DNA of 64,000 bases from Rhododendron vialii (taxonomy: Eukaryota > Streptophyta > Magnoliopsida > Ericales > Ericaceae), in the NCBI RefSeq assembly GCF_030253575.1, contig NC_080561.1, positions 4,455,001 to 4,519,000 of the forward strand. Reading direction: 5' to 3'. Positions within the stretch are counted from its first letter, which is position 1, and each line of letters starts with the position of its first letter. The notes beneath the pieces were generated by a model. It was not told the DNA's origin and did not search any database. It worked only from the letters and a program-made list of their open reading frames with translations. Shown here in pieces: positions 19,817 through 30,518 of this stretch. The position numbers were made by a program, and so were the translations under genes.

Positions 19817-19831
19817 CGATTTTAGCACTTT

Positions 19832-19975
19832 TTGCCGGAAAAACGGAGTGCCTCTGTGTCGAGTGTATTTGGCCTGTTAGATTGTGTGAGTTTTTTTTTT
19901 TTTGTATGTTTCACAATTTGTGTGCGACCCAATAACCCAAATACACTCGGCACAGAAGTACACCATTTTCTGGCA
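19832..19975. mobile_element. H foldback MITE, copy in U1
   Basis: The arms of about 37 bp are inverted: GCCGGAAAAACGGAGTGCCT..GTGTATTTGGCC at the left, and CCAAATACACTCGGCACAGA..CACCATTTTCTGGC at the right. A T-run and CACAATTTGTGTGC lie between. It is a small stem-loop element without genes. Confidence 0.65.
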
Positions 19976-20091
19976 TAGACAATATTGGGTGTGATATAGT
20001 GAATCAATTAAATTTCATTTATCAATCTTGGCCGTCTCTCTGAATTCTGAAAAACATTTACCCAAATAAAAGTAGAAAATTAGTCTAAGGT

Positions 20092-20450
20092 CTATTATGT
20101 GAACTTCATAAGCCCACAAGTCTCCCTATTAATTTTGTAAGGTCTCAAGTCCATTTTAAGGTACAATAGGGTTTAGACATTTTCATAATATTTTAGGGTG
20201 CACTTTTTTATTATAGGACATGGTACTCTAGGGTAGGATAGATTATCCTAGCGTAGAGTACCCTAAGGTTTAGGTATCTTTATAGGGTTTTAGTGTGCAC
20301 TTTTCTATTATAGGAATTTAGTGGTTTAGATACTTTTAGACACTTTCATAGGGTACCCTAGGGTTTAGGTTGTGTGGACTTATGGCTTTACAAAACTATT
20401 AGGGGGACTTGTGGGCTTATGAAATATCTATAGTTGACATATCACTAAAT
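20092..20450 (+). mobile_element. T foldback element, copy in U1
   Basis: Left end GTGAACTTCATAAGCCCACA and right end TGTGGGCTTATGAAATATC are inverted. The interior has CCTAGGGTTTAGG, TACTCTAGGGTAGG and similar phrases. It is inverted relative to the MSL-intron copy. Confidence 0.6.
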
Positions 20451-21224
20451 CTCCCAACAAAAAGCTCTTTTTTTCTTAATCAACGTCAACGATGAAGAAA
20501 CTTTATGTTCATCTCAAGGCCAATTGGTAATTACTGGAGAGGTCACAAATGTTATTAAGTGGTCACTCATTCAACTCCCAAACAATGTGGGACTATATTT
20601 CCTTAAAAAATGATTCTCATTCAACAAGCTCAATTGCACCTACAAGGAATTACAACCAAAATGCAATAACGAGAACCTAATACAAACTCGGTACACAAAA
20701 GATAGTAAGGGAAGACCATCTCCAATCTTGACCCATTCTAATATCCAAATTCAAAATTTGGGCAAAAACTTCAAAAATCATATCCAATCATTTACCCAAA
20801 TCCTTCCTCATTTTGGGTTTTATCTATTTCTCTACTCAAATCTGGAACAATCCCAACCCTTTACCCATTTTTAGTTAAAGTACTTAGAATGACATTACTA
20901 AAATTTGACATTCAAAATGAGCGTGAGGATCGGAACACAACTTTAAAAAAATTCGGATACAGTTGTGTTCATAGCCGTACAACATGACCGAGTTCATGTA
21001 CACCAAACGCTTTCGAACACGATTATATCCAAAAGTTGTATTTCAAATTTGTGTTTGGCAAAAGATTGAGGCAAAGTTCTTTAACCGGATAAGAAAGTAT
21101 TATGGTTGTACCATTTGCCCTCTGATTAATCGAGTTCCCATTCATTCATTATGTTTAGGAAATATTGCACAACCACCCTGTTACTGTGTTTTATATGACT
21201 TTTAGAATCCGTGGAATTTGAGTC

Positions 21225-21352
21225 CTTGCCAACGGGCCTTTGGTCCAGCGGCATGGGAGGGAGTGGGGTCTCAAGTTCGAGTTCTACGGTCAACCGCATA
21301 TTATCTAACTATTACCAACTAAATAAAGCTACCTATGGCAGGAAAAAAAAAA
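21225..21352 (+). mobile_element. SINE-like element, copy in U1
   Basis: A tRNA-like RNA polymerase III promoter is visible: box A-like TGGTCCAGCGGCATGGG at about 21,240 and box B-like AAGTTCGAGTTCTACGG at about 21,272. An A-rich tail follows the phrase CTACCTATGGCAGG at about 21,340. This copy lacks about 25 bp present in U2 and U3 between the boxes. It is not a tRNA gene because no cloverleaf closes. Confidence 0.6.
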
Positions 21353-21837
21353 ATTCGAAGTGTTGCCGTGTTGCCCAATGGAGACTCTTTCTTTCCTTCT
21401 TGGTTCGACGGGTTACTGCCTCCTGGTTAGATTATCTTGTTGATGTTAGAGCATATATCTTCAACTCTTACTAATATTTTTTTTCTTCTAATCTGAGTAA
21501 AAACTACATTTAGTAAGGAACACTTCAATAGAGAATTGCAAATTTAAACACAAATTCAAGTAAAAACTTCATTAATAATGTTATCGTAAATTTGGGGAAA
21601 AAACAATCTCGCAAAATCTGAGTAAAAATTCGAGTTTTCCTTGATCTGAGTAGAACTTCGGCAAAACTCAATGTGGAATAAGTTTTAGCCAAAGAGTTTT
21701 ATCTCAAATTTTGAGTTTGGAAAAAAGAAGCAAGGACGAGAGATGCTCCAATCTATCAGCTCAAATTAAGAATCATTCAAAACGGTTGCACAACCTTTGC
21801 ATCACCGTCCAAGAAAGGATGACCCACCAAAAAAAAA

Positions 21838-22165
21838 AGCTAATTCACGAGGATTGTGGTGATTTAGTCTACTGATTTTGGTCAAACAAATACAATCCAT
21901 TCATTTCTTGGACAAATAGAATTCAGTGGCCCATAATACGGAGATGGGGAGATGTATATACTCGTTTGGCCTAACAATATTCAAGAGAATTATGGTGAAT
22001 TAAAAAGGTGCACCATAAAATATGGTAGAGAATTAATCTATGTCCGAAATCCTCGCAAATAAATTAATTCACCACAATCCTCGTGAATATTTTGAGGCTA
22101 AACGAATACATCTCTCCATCTCAGTATTATGGGCCACCAATCCTATTTGAGGCTAGAAATGAATG
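21838..22165. mobile_element. P foldback element in the F-box 5' flank, copy in U1
   Basis: The left arm (TTCACGAGGATTGTGGTGAT, GTGGCCCATAATACGGAGAT, GTTTGGCCTAACAATATTCA) and the right arm (TGAATATTTTGAGGCTAAAC, ATCTCAGTATTATGGGCCAC) are inverted copies over about 150 bp each, around GGTGCACCATAAAATATGG. A TATA-like TCTATAAATATACAC follows at about 22,188, as in front of the F-box copies. Confidence 0.65.
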
Positions 22166-22261
22166 AAAATTTATGTTCTCACATATCTATAAATATACAC
22201 AAACACGTACATAAAAAATTCAACTAGCTCCTAATCCTGGCAATATTTCACAATTTGGGAG

Positions 22262-22640
22262 CCTATGGAAAACCTATATTGCCACCAAAGAACTTCTGAA
22301 CGCTACATAACTATCGGATGTCCCGTGTAAGCATCTCATCGGCCCCTCGAGATCCTTGGGGAAGTTCTCACGGCTGGCAAAAATGGAGAACAATAATGAA
22401 CAGCCTCCCCAGAGGTGGTGGCGGAGAATATCGTTTCGGAACACTGCAGGCAATGATATTTAGCGTTCTCTTCACAGAGGTAACAAAATTGAGTATGGGG
22501 ATGGTAATGATCAAGAAGAGGAAAACATAGTCATGTTGGAGATTTTATTTATGTTCATGCTGGATGCTCTGGCTGTCATACCTCTGTATATGGAGCCAAA
22601 TGCGCATCCGTCACTGGAGGAAGTGGCATTGAATGCCATA
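22262..22640 (+). pseudogene. Unrecognised coding-like segment fused to the F-box flank, U1 copy
   Basis: Immediately after the F-box flank (ACAATTTGGGAGCC) the sequence diverges from F-box genes and reads a frame with MENNNEQPPQRWWRRISFR, NTAGND, interrupted here by TAG at about 22,460. It continues HRGNKIEYGDGNDQEEENIV and a hydrophobic run FMFMLDALAVIPLYM. The first part also forms both arms of the palindrome at 36 kb. I do not recognise the protein. Confidence 0.35.
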
Positions 22641-23084
22641 TAGCCTGATCAAGACCAGAATGTCTCTTCTTTTGGTCTTCTGAACTATTGAGTTTTCATG
22701 ACGAGTGACGAGAAAGCATTTGAGATTGTATCGTTTGGGACGAAAGCTTGTAATTCAAAATTACTTTGTAGTACCCATCTCAGATAACTTAAAAATGACG
22801 TATTATTTACTGCTCTTTTTGTCGCGATTTGATTATCCACTTTTGAGAATCTACAAAGAAAACATAGTCAATTATACTTTTGTAATAATCTCCGTTTTGT
22901 AAATGTCGTTGAGCGTTTATCAATACAATCTTCTCACTTAGTCAATTAGTTTGGCTTTGTCAAAATTCTTTGTAATGATCTCCGTTTTGTAAGTGTCGCT
23001 CGGCGTTTATCAATATAATCTTTTCACTTTTGACCAAAAAAAAAAAGACGCTACTAATAATCAAACTTATTGAGAATCAAGCGG

Positions 23085-23324
23085 TTACTTCTCTTGTTCT
23101 TCCTCATTCTTCTCCTGGCTCTGGGTGAGGTAGTTATTCTGGCAAACTGCTTCTTCGTGCACCTTGTCTTCAACTACCTTTGCCATGATCCAAACGTGTT
23201 TTGCTTGCTTCTTGACCATATGCCATGCGTCCTTAATGTATGTTTTCGACGAGTCGACTAGTCCTTTCGTTGCTTTAAGCCACGGGTATGTCATGATCCA
23301 ACCTGGTCGATCAATGGTGGCCAA
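23085..23324 (-). CDS. Small ORF of unknown function, U1 copy
   Basis: An open frame of 79 codons with charged, helical composition: [53 protein letters not shown], ending in a Gln/Glu/Lys-rich tail. It is kept open in U1 and U2. In U3, where it is more diverged, the same amino acids recur in two frames ([20 protein letters not shown]). I recognise no family. It may be a fragment of a host gene captured with its neighbours. Confidence 0.3.
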   Translation of the reverse strand: MATIDRPGWIMTYPWLKATKGLVDSSKTYIKDAWHMVKKQAKHVWIMAKVVEDKVHEEAVCQNNYLTQSQEKNEEEQEK

Positions 23325-23348
23325 TTTGCTAAATTATGTTGTAAACAG

Positions 23349-23783
23349 AACCCAACGAGGCGGGTGCGGCTGTGGCTGGGGACGTACAAGACGGAGGAGG
23401 AGGCCGCGATTGTTTACAATAATGCCGCGCTCAAGCAGCGTGGACCAGATGCTCTGAGGCCGCCGGGTAGGGATAAAACGGAGATCAACGTGACGTCGGT
23501 CTCCGGTTATACGAATCGGGAGAGGAGTGTAATAACGTCATATCTTCTCCTACTTCGGTACTTCGGTTCAGGACTCTTTCCAATGATCGATGCCGAACCG
23601 GTTCGAGAGGCCACAGGCGAAAAGACGATACTAATAAGGATCATCAACCAGTACTTCAAACGAGGCAATGACTGCTGTGTACCGGTCGAGACGAAGACCG
23701 AACCAAGTGGTCAAACGGTTCAAGAAGTTGTTCAGTGTCGCGGTGAAACTAATCCATTACAAAATGAATGGCTAGGAAGCTAA
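23349..23783 (+). pseudogene. AP2/ERF (CRF-type) gene fragment, U1 copy
   Basis: The frame starts inside an AP2 DNA-binding domain: [35 protein letters not shown]. Downstream is a diverged [10 protein letters not shown], corresponding to the VSGYxSxEES...SSPTSVLRF region of cytokinin response factors. The N-terminal half of the AP2 domain and everything before it are absent. A frameshift follows VSGYTNRE; the alternative frame continues SPTSVL. AP2/ERF proteins bind GCC-box promoters, but this piece cannot. Confidence 0.7.
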
Positions 23784-23935
23784 AGGAGTTTGAGGAGGTG
23801 AGAAGAAGAAGAGGAGAAGGAGTTGGCCCTGTTGGGTATAGCAAGAAGGGTCATTAAGGGGGTAATGGAGTTTTTCAAAGAGATATAGGAGATGATTCAG
23901 ATTAATGAATTGAAGTCATGATCTAATTTTTGGAT
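23764..23935 (+). pseudogene. F-box 3' tail, U1 copy
   Basis: CTAAAGGAGTTTGAGGAGG, TTGGCCCTGTTGGGTATAGC and GGTAATGGAGTTTTTCAAAG are the end of the F-box copies at 5.0-5.2 and 17.0-17.2 kb. Here they are joined directly to the AP2/ERF fragment. This shows that the unit is an F-box gene whose middle has been replaced. Confidence 0.6.
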
Positions 23936-24135
23936 GAAAAATAATCCGATGGCTACAAAGTTAATAGAAAGTGATAGAATCCGTTGTAGAGGTTGTTCTC
24001 GTTTACATGCGCCTATATATTTTTAATAGAAATCGCTATGTTTTATAATATAGTTGATGTTAGATGTTTGGCCAAAACTCCTACTTCACCTTCTATGTTT
24101 TATAATATAGATGATTTTAGCACCAGAATCCTCTT

Positions 24136-24282
24136 TGCCGGAAAAACGGTGTGCCTCTGTGCTCAGTGTATTTGGCCTGTCAGATTGTGTGAGTTTTTTT
24201 TTTTTATGTTTCACAATTTGCGTGCAACCCAACAACCCAAATACGCTCGGCACAGAAGTGCACCATTTTTTCGGCATAGACG
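24136..24282. mobile_element. H foldback MITE, copy in U2
   Basis: The arms read GCCGGAAAAACGGTGTGCCT and CACCATTTTTTCGGC, slightly better paired than in U1 because of GTGTGCC at the left. Confidence 0.65.
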
Positions 24283-24387
24283 ATATCGGGTGTGATTTTG
24301 GTGAACCAATTAAAATTTCGTTTATCAATCTTGGCCGTCTCTCTGAATTCTGAAAAACATGTACGTAAATAAAAGTAGAAAATTAGT

Positions 24388-24738
24388 CTTAGGTCTATTA
24401 TGTAAACTTCATAAGCCCACAAGTCCACCTATTAATTTTGTAAGGTCTCAAGTCCATTTTAGGGTACCCTAGGGTTTAAACACTTTCATAATATTTTAGG
24501 GTGCACTTTTTTATTATAGGATAGGGTACCCTAGGGTTTAGGCACTTTTATATGGTTTTAGGTTCCACTTTCCTATTATAAAATTTTAGTAGTTTAGACA
24601 TTTTCATAGAGTTTAAGGTTTTAGACACTTTTATAGGGTATTCTAGGGTTTAGGTTGTGTTGCCTTGTGATTTTACAAAACTATTACGTGGATTTGTGGG
24701 CTTATGAAATGTCTATAATGGACTTGTAAATAAATCTC
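24388..24738 (+). mobile_element. T foldback element, copy in U2
   Basis: It has the same ends as the U1 copy (AACTTCATAAGCCCACAAGT and GTGGGCTTATGAAATGTC). The interior has GGGTACCCTAGGGTTTAGG. Confidence 0.6.
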
Positions 24739-25530
24739 CCAATAAAAAACTCTTTTTTCCCTCCTACGCCTTTTTTTTTTTCTTAATCAACGTCAATGAT
24801 GAAGAAACATTATATCCATATCAAGGCCAATTAGTAATGAGCGAAGATGTCTCAAATGTTATTAAGTGATCACCTATTCCACTCCCAAGCAATATTGGGA
24901 CTCTATTTCCTTAACAAATGATTCTCATTCAACAAGCTCAATCGCACCTACAAGGAATTACATCCAAAACGCAATAATGAGAACCAAATACACACTCGGT
25001 ACACAAAAGATAGCTAGGAAAGACCATCTCCAATCTTGACCCATATCAATATCCAAATTCAAATTTTTGGCAAAAACTTCAAAAAATCCCTATCCACTAA
25101 TTTACCCAAATCCTTCCTCATTTTGGATTTTATCTATTTCTATGCTCAAATCTGAAACAATCCCAACCCTTTACCCATTTTTAGTTAAAGTACTTAGAAT
25201 GATTACTAAAATTTGACATTCGGAATGAGCGTGAGGAACACAACTTTAAAAAAATTTGGATACAATTGTGTTCATAGTTGTACAACATGACCGATTACAT
25301 GTACACCAAACACTTTCGAACACAATTATATTCGAAAGTTGTATTTCAAATTTTTGTTTGGCAAAAGGTTGAGGCAAAGTTCTTTAACTGGAAAAGAAAG
25401 TATTATGGTTGTACCATTTGCCCTTTGATTAATCGAGTTCCCATTCATTCATTATGTTTAGGAAATATTGCACAACCACCCAGTTACTGTGTTTTATATG
25501 ACTTTTAGAATCCGTGAAATTTGAGTCCTT

Positions 25531-25682
25531 GCCAACGGGCCTTTGATCCAATGGCATGGGAGGGGGAACTACTTGTCTAGGACCAGAGAGTGGGGTCTCA
25601 GGTTGGAGTTCTACGGTCGACCGCATTACTATCTAACTATAACCAACTAAATAAAGCTACCTATGGCAGGGAAAAAAAAAAA
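25531..25682 (+). mobile_element. SINE-like element, copy in U2
   Basis: It is longer than the U1 copy. After the box A-like region (CCAATGGCATGGGAGGGGG) comes GAACTACTTGTCTAGGACC, missing in U1, then GGTTGGAGTTCTACGG and an A-rich tail. Confidence 0.55.
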
Positions 25683-26169
25683 TTTCGAAGTGTTGTCGTG
25701 TTGCCCAATGGAGAATCGTTCTTTCCTTTTTGGTTCGACGAGTTACTGCCTCCTGGTTAGATTATCATGTTGATGTTAGAGCATATATCTTCAAATCTTA
25801 CTAATATATTTTTTCTTCAAATCTGAGTAAAAACTACATTTAGTAAGGAACACTTCAATAGAGAATTGCAAATTTAAACACAAATTCAAGTAAAAACTTC
25901 ATTAATAATGTTATCGTAAATTTGGGGAAAAAACAATCTCGCAAAATCTGAGTAAAAATTCGAGTTTTCCTTGATCTGAGTAGAACTTCGGCAAAACTCA
26001 ATGTGGAATAAGTTTTAGCCAAAGAGTTTTATCTCAAATTTTGAGTTTGGAAAAAAGAAGCAAGGACGAGAGATGCTCCAATCTATCAGCTCAAATTAAG
26101 AATCATTCAAAACGGTTGCCCAACCTTTGCATCACCGTCCAAGAAAGGATGACCCACCAAAAAAAAAAA

Positions 26170-26495
26170 GCTAATTCACGAGGATTGTGGTGATTTAGTC
26201 TACTGATTTTGGCCAAACAAATACAATCCATTCATTTCTTGCGTCAAATAGAATTCAGTGGCCCATAATACGGAGATGGGGAGATGTATATACTCGTTTG
26301 GCCTAACAATATTCAAGAGAATTGTGGTGAATTAAAAAGGTGCACCATAAAATATGGTAGAGAATTAATCTATGTCCGAAATCCTCGCAAATAAATTAAT
26401 TCACCACAATCCTCGTGAATATTTTGAGGCTAAACGAATACATCTCTCCATCTCAGTATTATGGGCCACCAATCCTATTTGAGGCTAGAAATGAA
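26170..26495. mobile_element. P foldback element, copy in U2
   Basis: Nearly the same as the U1 copy, with the private change TTTTGGCCAAAC (TTTTGGTCAAAC in U1 and U3). Confidence 0.6.
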
Positions 26496-26687
26496 TGAAA
26501 ATTTATGTTCTCACATATCTATAAATATACACAAACACGTACATAAAAAATTCAACTAGCTCCTAATCCTGGCAATATTTCACAATTTGGGAGCCTATGG
26601 AAAACCTATATTGCCGCCAAAGAACTTCTGAACGCTACATAACTATCGGATGTCCCGTGTAAGCATCTCATCGGCCCCTCGAGATCC

Positions 26688-26975
26688 TTGGGGAAGTTCT
26701 CACGGCTGGCAAAAATGGAGAACAATAATGAACAGCCTCCCCAGTGGTGGTGGCGGAGAATATCGTTTCGGAACACTGCAGGCAATGATATTTATCGTTC
26801 TCTTCACAGAGGTAACAAAATTGAGTATGGGGATGGTAATGATCAAGAAGAGGAAAACATAGTCATGTTTGAGATTTTCTTTATGTTCATGCTGGATGCT
26901 CTGGCTGTCATACCTCTGTATATGGAGCCAAATGCGCATCCGTCACTGGAGGAAGTGGCATTGAATGCCATATAG
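26688..26975 (+). CDS. 95-codon open frame of unknown function, open only in U2
   Basis: The frame starts MGKFSRLAKMENNNEQPPQ, includes a basic WWWRRISFRN, an acidic YGDGNDQEEEN and a hydrophobic FFMFMLDALAVIPLYM, and stops after EEVALNAI. U1 and U3 have TAG where U2 has TAT (GATATTTATCG at about 26,788). This may be a chance loss of a stop in a relic. The N-terminal part also lies in the palindrome arms. The family is not recognised. Confidence 0.25.
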   Translation: MGKFSRLAKMENNNEQPPQWWWRRISFRNTAGNDIYRSLHRGNKIEYGDGNDQEEENIVMFEIFFMFMLDALAVIPLYMEPNAHPSLEEVALNAI

Positions 26976-27416
26976 CCTGATCAAGACCAGAATGTCTCTT
27001 CTTTTGGTCTTCTGAACTATTGAGTTTTCATGACGAGTGACGAGAAAGCATTTGAGATTGTATCGTTTGGGACGAAAGCTTGTAATTCAAAATTACTTTG
27101 TAGTACCCATCTCAGATAACTTAAAAATGACGTATTATTTACTGCTCTTTTTGTCGCGATTTGATTATCCACTTTTGAGAATCTACAAAGAAAACATAGT
27201 CAATTATACTTTTGTAATAATCTCCGTTTTGTAAATGTCGTTGAGCGTTTATTAATACAATCTTCTCACTTAGTCAATTAGTTTGGCTTTGTCAAAATTC
27301 TTTGTAATGATCTCTGTTTTGTAAGTGTCGCTCGGCGTTTATCAATATAATCTTTTCACTTTTGACCAAAAAAAAAAAGACGCTACTAATAATCAAACTT
27401 ATTGAGAATCAAGCGG

Positions 27417-27656
27417 TTACTTCTCTTGTTCTTCCTCATTCTTCTCCTGGCTCTGGGTGAGGTAGTTATTCTGGCAAACTGCTTCTTCGTGCACCTTGTC
27501 TTCAACTACCTTTGCCATGATCCAAACGTGTTTTGCTTGATTCTTGACCATATGCCATGCGTCCTTAATGTATGTTTTCGACGAGTCGACTAGTCCTTTC
27601 GTTGCTTTAAGCCACGGGTATGTCATGATCCAACCTGGTCGATCAATGGTGGCCAA
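27417..27656 (-). CDS. Small ORF of unknown function, U2 copy
   Basis: 79 codons, differing from the U1 copy by about one residue (MVKNQAKH versus MVKKQAKH). Confidence 0.3.
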   Translation of the reverse strand: MATIDRPGWIMTYPWLKATKGLVDSSKTYIKDAWHMVKNQAKHVWIMAKVVEDKVHEEAVCQNNYLTQSQEKNEEEQEK

Positions 27657-27684
27657 TTTGCTAAATTATGTTGTAAACAGAACC

Positions 27685-28129
27685 CATCAACCCAACGAGG
27701 CGGGTGCGGCTGTGGCTGGGGACGTACAAGACGGAGGAGGAGGCCACGATTGTTTACAATAATGCCGCGCTCAAGCTGCGTGGACCAGATGCTCTGAGGC
27801 CGCCGGGTAGGGATAAAACGGAGATCAACGTGACGTTGGTCTCCGGTTATACGAGTCGGGAGAGGAGTGTAATAACGTCATATCTTCTCCTACTTCGGTA
27901 CTGCGGTTCAGGACTCTTTCCAATGATCGATGCCGAACCGGTTCAAGAGGCCACAGGCGAAAAGACGCTACTAATAAGGATCATCAACCAGTACTTCAAA
28001 CGAGGCAATGACTGCTGTGTACCGGTCGAGACGAAGACCAAACCAAGTGGGCAAACGGTTCAAGAAGTTGTTCAGTGTCGCGGTGAAACTAATCCATGGC
28101 CATTACGAAATGAATGGCTAGGAAGCTAA
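27685..28129 (+). pseudogene. AP2/ERF (CRF-type) gene fragment, U2 copy
   Basis: It reads [20 protein letters not shown] and [10 protein letters not shown], then [10 protein letters not shown], closer to a functional AP2 domain than U1 at [10 protein letters not shown]. The first half of the domain is missing and the downstream frame is shifted. Confidence 0.65.
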
Positions 28130-28285
28130 AGGAGTTTGAGGAGGAGAGGAGAAGAAGAGGAGAAGGAGTTGGCCCAGTTGGGTATAGCAAGAAAGGTCAT
28201 TGAGGGGGTAATGGAGTTTTTCAAAGAGATATAGGAGATGATTCAGATTAATGAATTGAAGTCATGATCTAATTTTTGGAAGAAA
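28110..28285 (+). pseudogene. F-box 3' tail, U2 copy
   Basis: It has GCTAAAGGAGTTTGAGGAG, GTTGGCCCAGTTGGGTATAG and GGTAATGGAGTTTTTCAAAG, directly after the AP2/ERF piece. Confidence 0.55.
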
Positions 28286-28480
28286 AATAATTCGATGGCT
28301 ACAAAGTTAATAGAAAGTGATAGAATCCGTTGTAGAGGTTGTTCTCATTTACAGGCGCTTATATATTTTTAATAGAAATCACTATGTTTTATAATATAGT
28401 TGATGTTAGATGTTTGGCCAAAACTCCTACTTCACCTTCTATGTTTTATAATATAGATGATTTTAGCACCAGAATCCTCT

Positions 28481-28627
28481 TTGCCGGAAAAACGGTGTGC
28501 CTCTGTGCTCAGTGTATTTGGCCTGTCAGATTGTGTGAGTTTTTTTTTTTTATGTTTCACAATTTGCGTGCAACCCAACAACCCAAATACGCTCGGCACA
28601 GAAGTGCACCATTTTTTCGGCATAGAC
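28481..28627. mobile_element. H foldback MITE, copy in U3
   Basis: Practically the same as the U2 copy. Confidence 0.6.
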
Positions 28628-28733
28628 GATATCGGGTGTGATTTTGGTGAACCAATTAAAATTTCGTTTATCAATCTTGGCCGTCTCTCTGAATTCTGAA
28701 AAACATGTACGTAAATAAAAGTAGAAAATTAGT

Positions 28734-29084
28734 CTTAGATCTATTATGTAAACTTCATAAGCCCACAAGTCCACCTATTAATTTTGTAAGGTCTCAAGTC
28801 CATTTTAGGGTATCCTAGGGTTTAAACACTTTCATAATATTTTAGGGTGCACTTTTTTATTATAGGATAGGGTACCCTAGGGTTTAGGCACTTTTATATG
28901 GTTTTAGGTTCCACTTTCCTATTATAAAATTTTAGTAGTTTAGACATTTTCATAGAGTTTAAGGTTTTAGACACTTTTATAGGGTATTCTAGGGTTTAGG
29001 TTGTGTTGCCTTGTGATTTTACAAAACTATTATGTGGATTTGTGGGCTTATGAAATGTCTATAATGGACTTATAAATAAATCTC
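28734..29084 (+). mobile_element. T foldback element, copy in U3
   Basis: It differs from the U2 copy at a few bases (for example GGGTATCCTAGGG near its left side). Confidence 0.6.
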
Positions 29085-29875
29085 CCAATAAAAAGCTCTT
29101 TTTTCCCTCCTACGCCTTTTTTTTTTCTTAATCAACGTCAATGATGAAGAAACATTATATCCATATCAAGGCCAATTAGTAATGAGCGAAGATGTCTCAA
29201 ATGTTATTAAGTGATCACTTATTCCACTCCCAAGCAATATTGGGACTCTATTTCCTTAACAAATGATTCTCACTCAACAAGCTCAATCGCACCTACAAGG
29301 AATTACATCCAAAATGCAATAATGAGAACCAAATACACACTCGGTACACAAAAGATAGCTAGGAAAGACCATCTCCAATCTTGACCCATTTCAATATCCA
29401 AATTCAAATTTTTGGCAAAAACTTCAAAAAATCCCTATCCACTAATTTACCCAAATCCTTCCTCATTTTGGATTTTATCTATTTCTATGCTCAAATCTGA
29501 AACAATCCCAACCCTTTACCCATTTTTAGTTAAAGTACTTAGAATGATTACTAAAATTTGACATTCGGAATGAGCGTGAGGAACACAACTTTAAAAAAAT
29601 TTGGATACAATTGTGTTCATAGTTGTACAACATGACCGATTACATGTACACCAAACACTTTCGAACACAATTATATTCGAAAGTTGTATTTCAAATTTTT
29701 GTTTGGCAAAAGGTTGAGGCAAAGTTCTTTAACTGGAAAAGAAAGTATTATGGTTGTACCATTTGCCCTTTGATTAATCGAGTTCCCATTCATTCATTAT
29801 GTTTAGGAAATATTGCACAACCACCCAGTTACTGTGTTTTATATGACTTTTAGAATCCGTGAAATTTGAGTCCTT

Positions 29876-30028
29876 GCCAACGGGCCTTTGATCCAATGGC
29901 ATGGGAGGGGGAACTACTTGTCTAGGACCAGAGAGTGGGGTCTCAGGTTGGAGTTCTACGGTCGACCGCATTATTATCTAACTATAACCAACTAAATAAA
30001 GCTACCTATGGCAGGGAAAAAAAAAAAT
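29876..30028 (+). mobile_element. SINE-like element, copy in U3
   Basis: Same length and A-rich tail as in U2, supporting the recent common origin of these two left halves. Confidence 0.55.
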
Positions 30029-30518
30029 TTCGAAGTGTTGTCGTGTTGCCCAATGGAGAATCGTTCTTTCCTTTTTGGTTCGACGAGTTACTGCCTCCTG
30101 GTTAGATTATCATGTTGATGTTAGAGCATATATCTTCAAATCTTACTAATATATTTTTTCTTCAAATCTGAGTAAAAACTACATTTAGTAAGGAACACTT
30201 CAATAGAGAATTGCAAATTTAAACACAAATTCAAGTAAAAACTTCATTAATAATGTTATCGTAAATTTGGGGAAAAAACAATCTCGCAAAATCTGAGTAA
30301 AAATTCGAGTTTTCCTTGATCGATCTGAGTAGAACTTCAGCAAAACTCAATGTGGAATAAGTTTTAGCCAAAGAGTTTTATCTCAAATTTTGAATTTGGA
30401 AAAAAGAAGCAAGGACGAGAGATGCTCCAATCTATCAGCTCAAATTAAGAATCATTCAAAACGGTTGCACAACCTTTGCATCACCGTCCAAGAAAGGATG
30501 ACCCCAAAAAAAAAAAAG

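Larger units (their letters stand above)
19817..24112. repeat. Tandem unit U1 (about 4.3 kb) of the triplicated array
   Basis: The first of three direct tandem units. Order inside: H foldback, T foldback, a stretch bounded by CCATCTCCAATCTTGACCCA (about 20,705) and GATGCTCCAATC (about 21,742) with a SINE inside it, P foldback, unrecognised segment, antisense small ORF, AP2/ERF fragment, F-box tail. The left half (to about 21,480) is clearly diverged from U2 and U3. The right half (from about 21,500) is nearly identical to U2. Confidence 0.85.
24113..28458. repeat. Tandem unit U2 (about 4.35 kb)
   Basis: The middle unit. Its left part (24,113 to about 25,830) is almost identical to U3. Its right part (about 25,970 to 28,458) is almost identical to U1. 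The diagnostic switch lies between TCTTCAAATCTGAG at about 25,815 (shared with U3; U1 has TCTTCTAATCTGAG) and CTTGATCTGAGTAGAACTTC at about 25,970 (shared with U1; U3 has an extra GATC). Confidence 0.85.

Noticed and set aside
20160-20360. Interstitial telomere sequence
   Set aside because: CCCTAGGGTTTAGG phrases are irregular, head-to-head, and bounded by the inverted ends of a repeated element.
21225-21352. tRNA gene
   Set aside because: Box A-like and box B-like motifs are present but no cloverleaf can be closed and an A-rich tail follows. It is a SINE.
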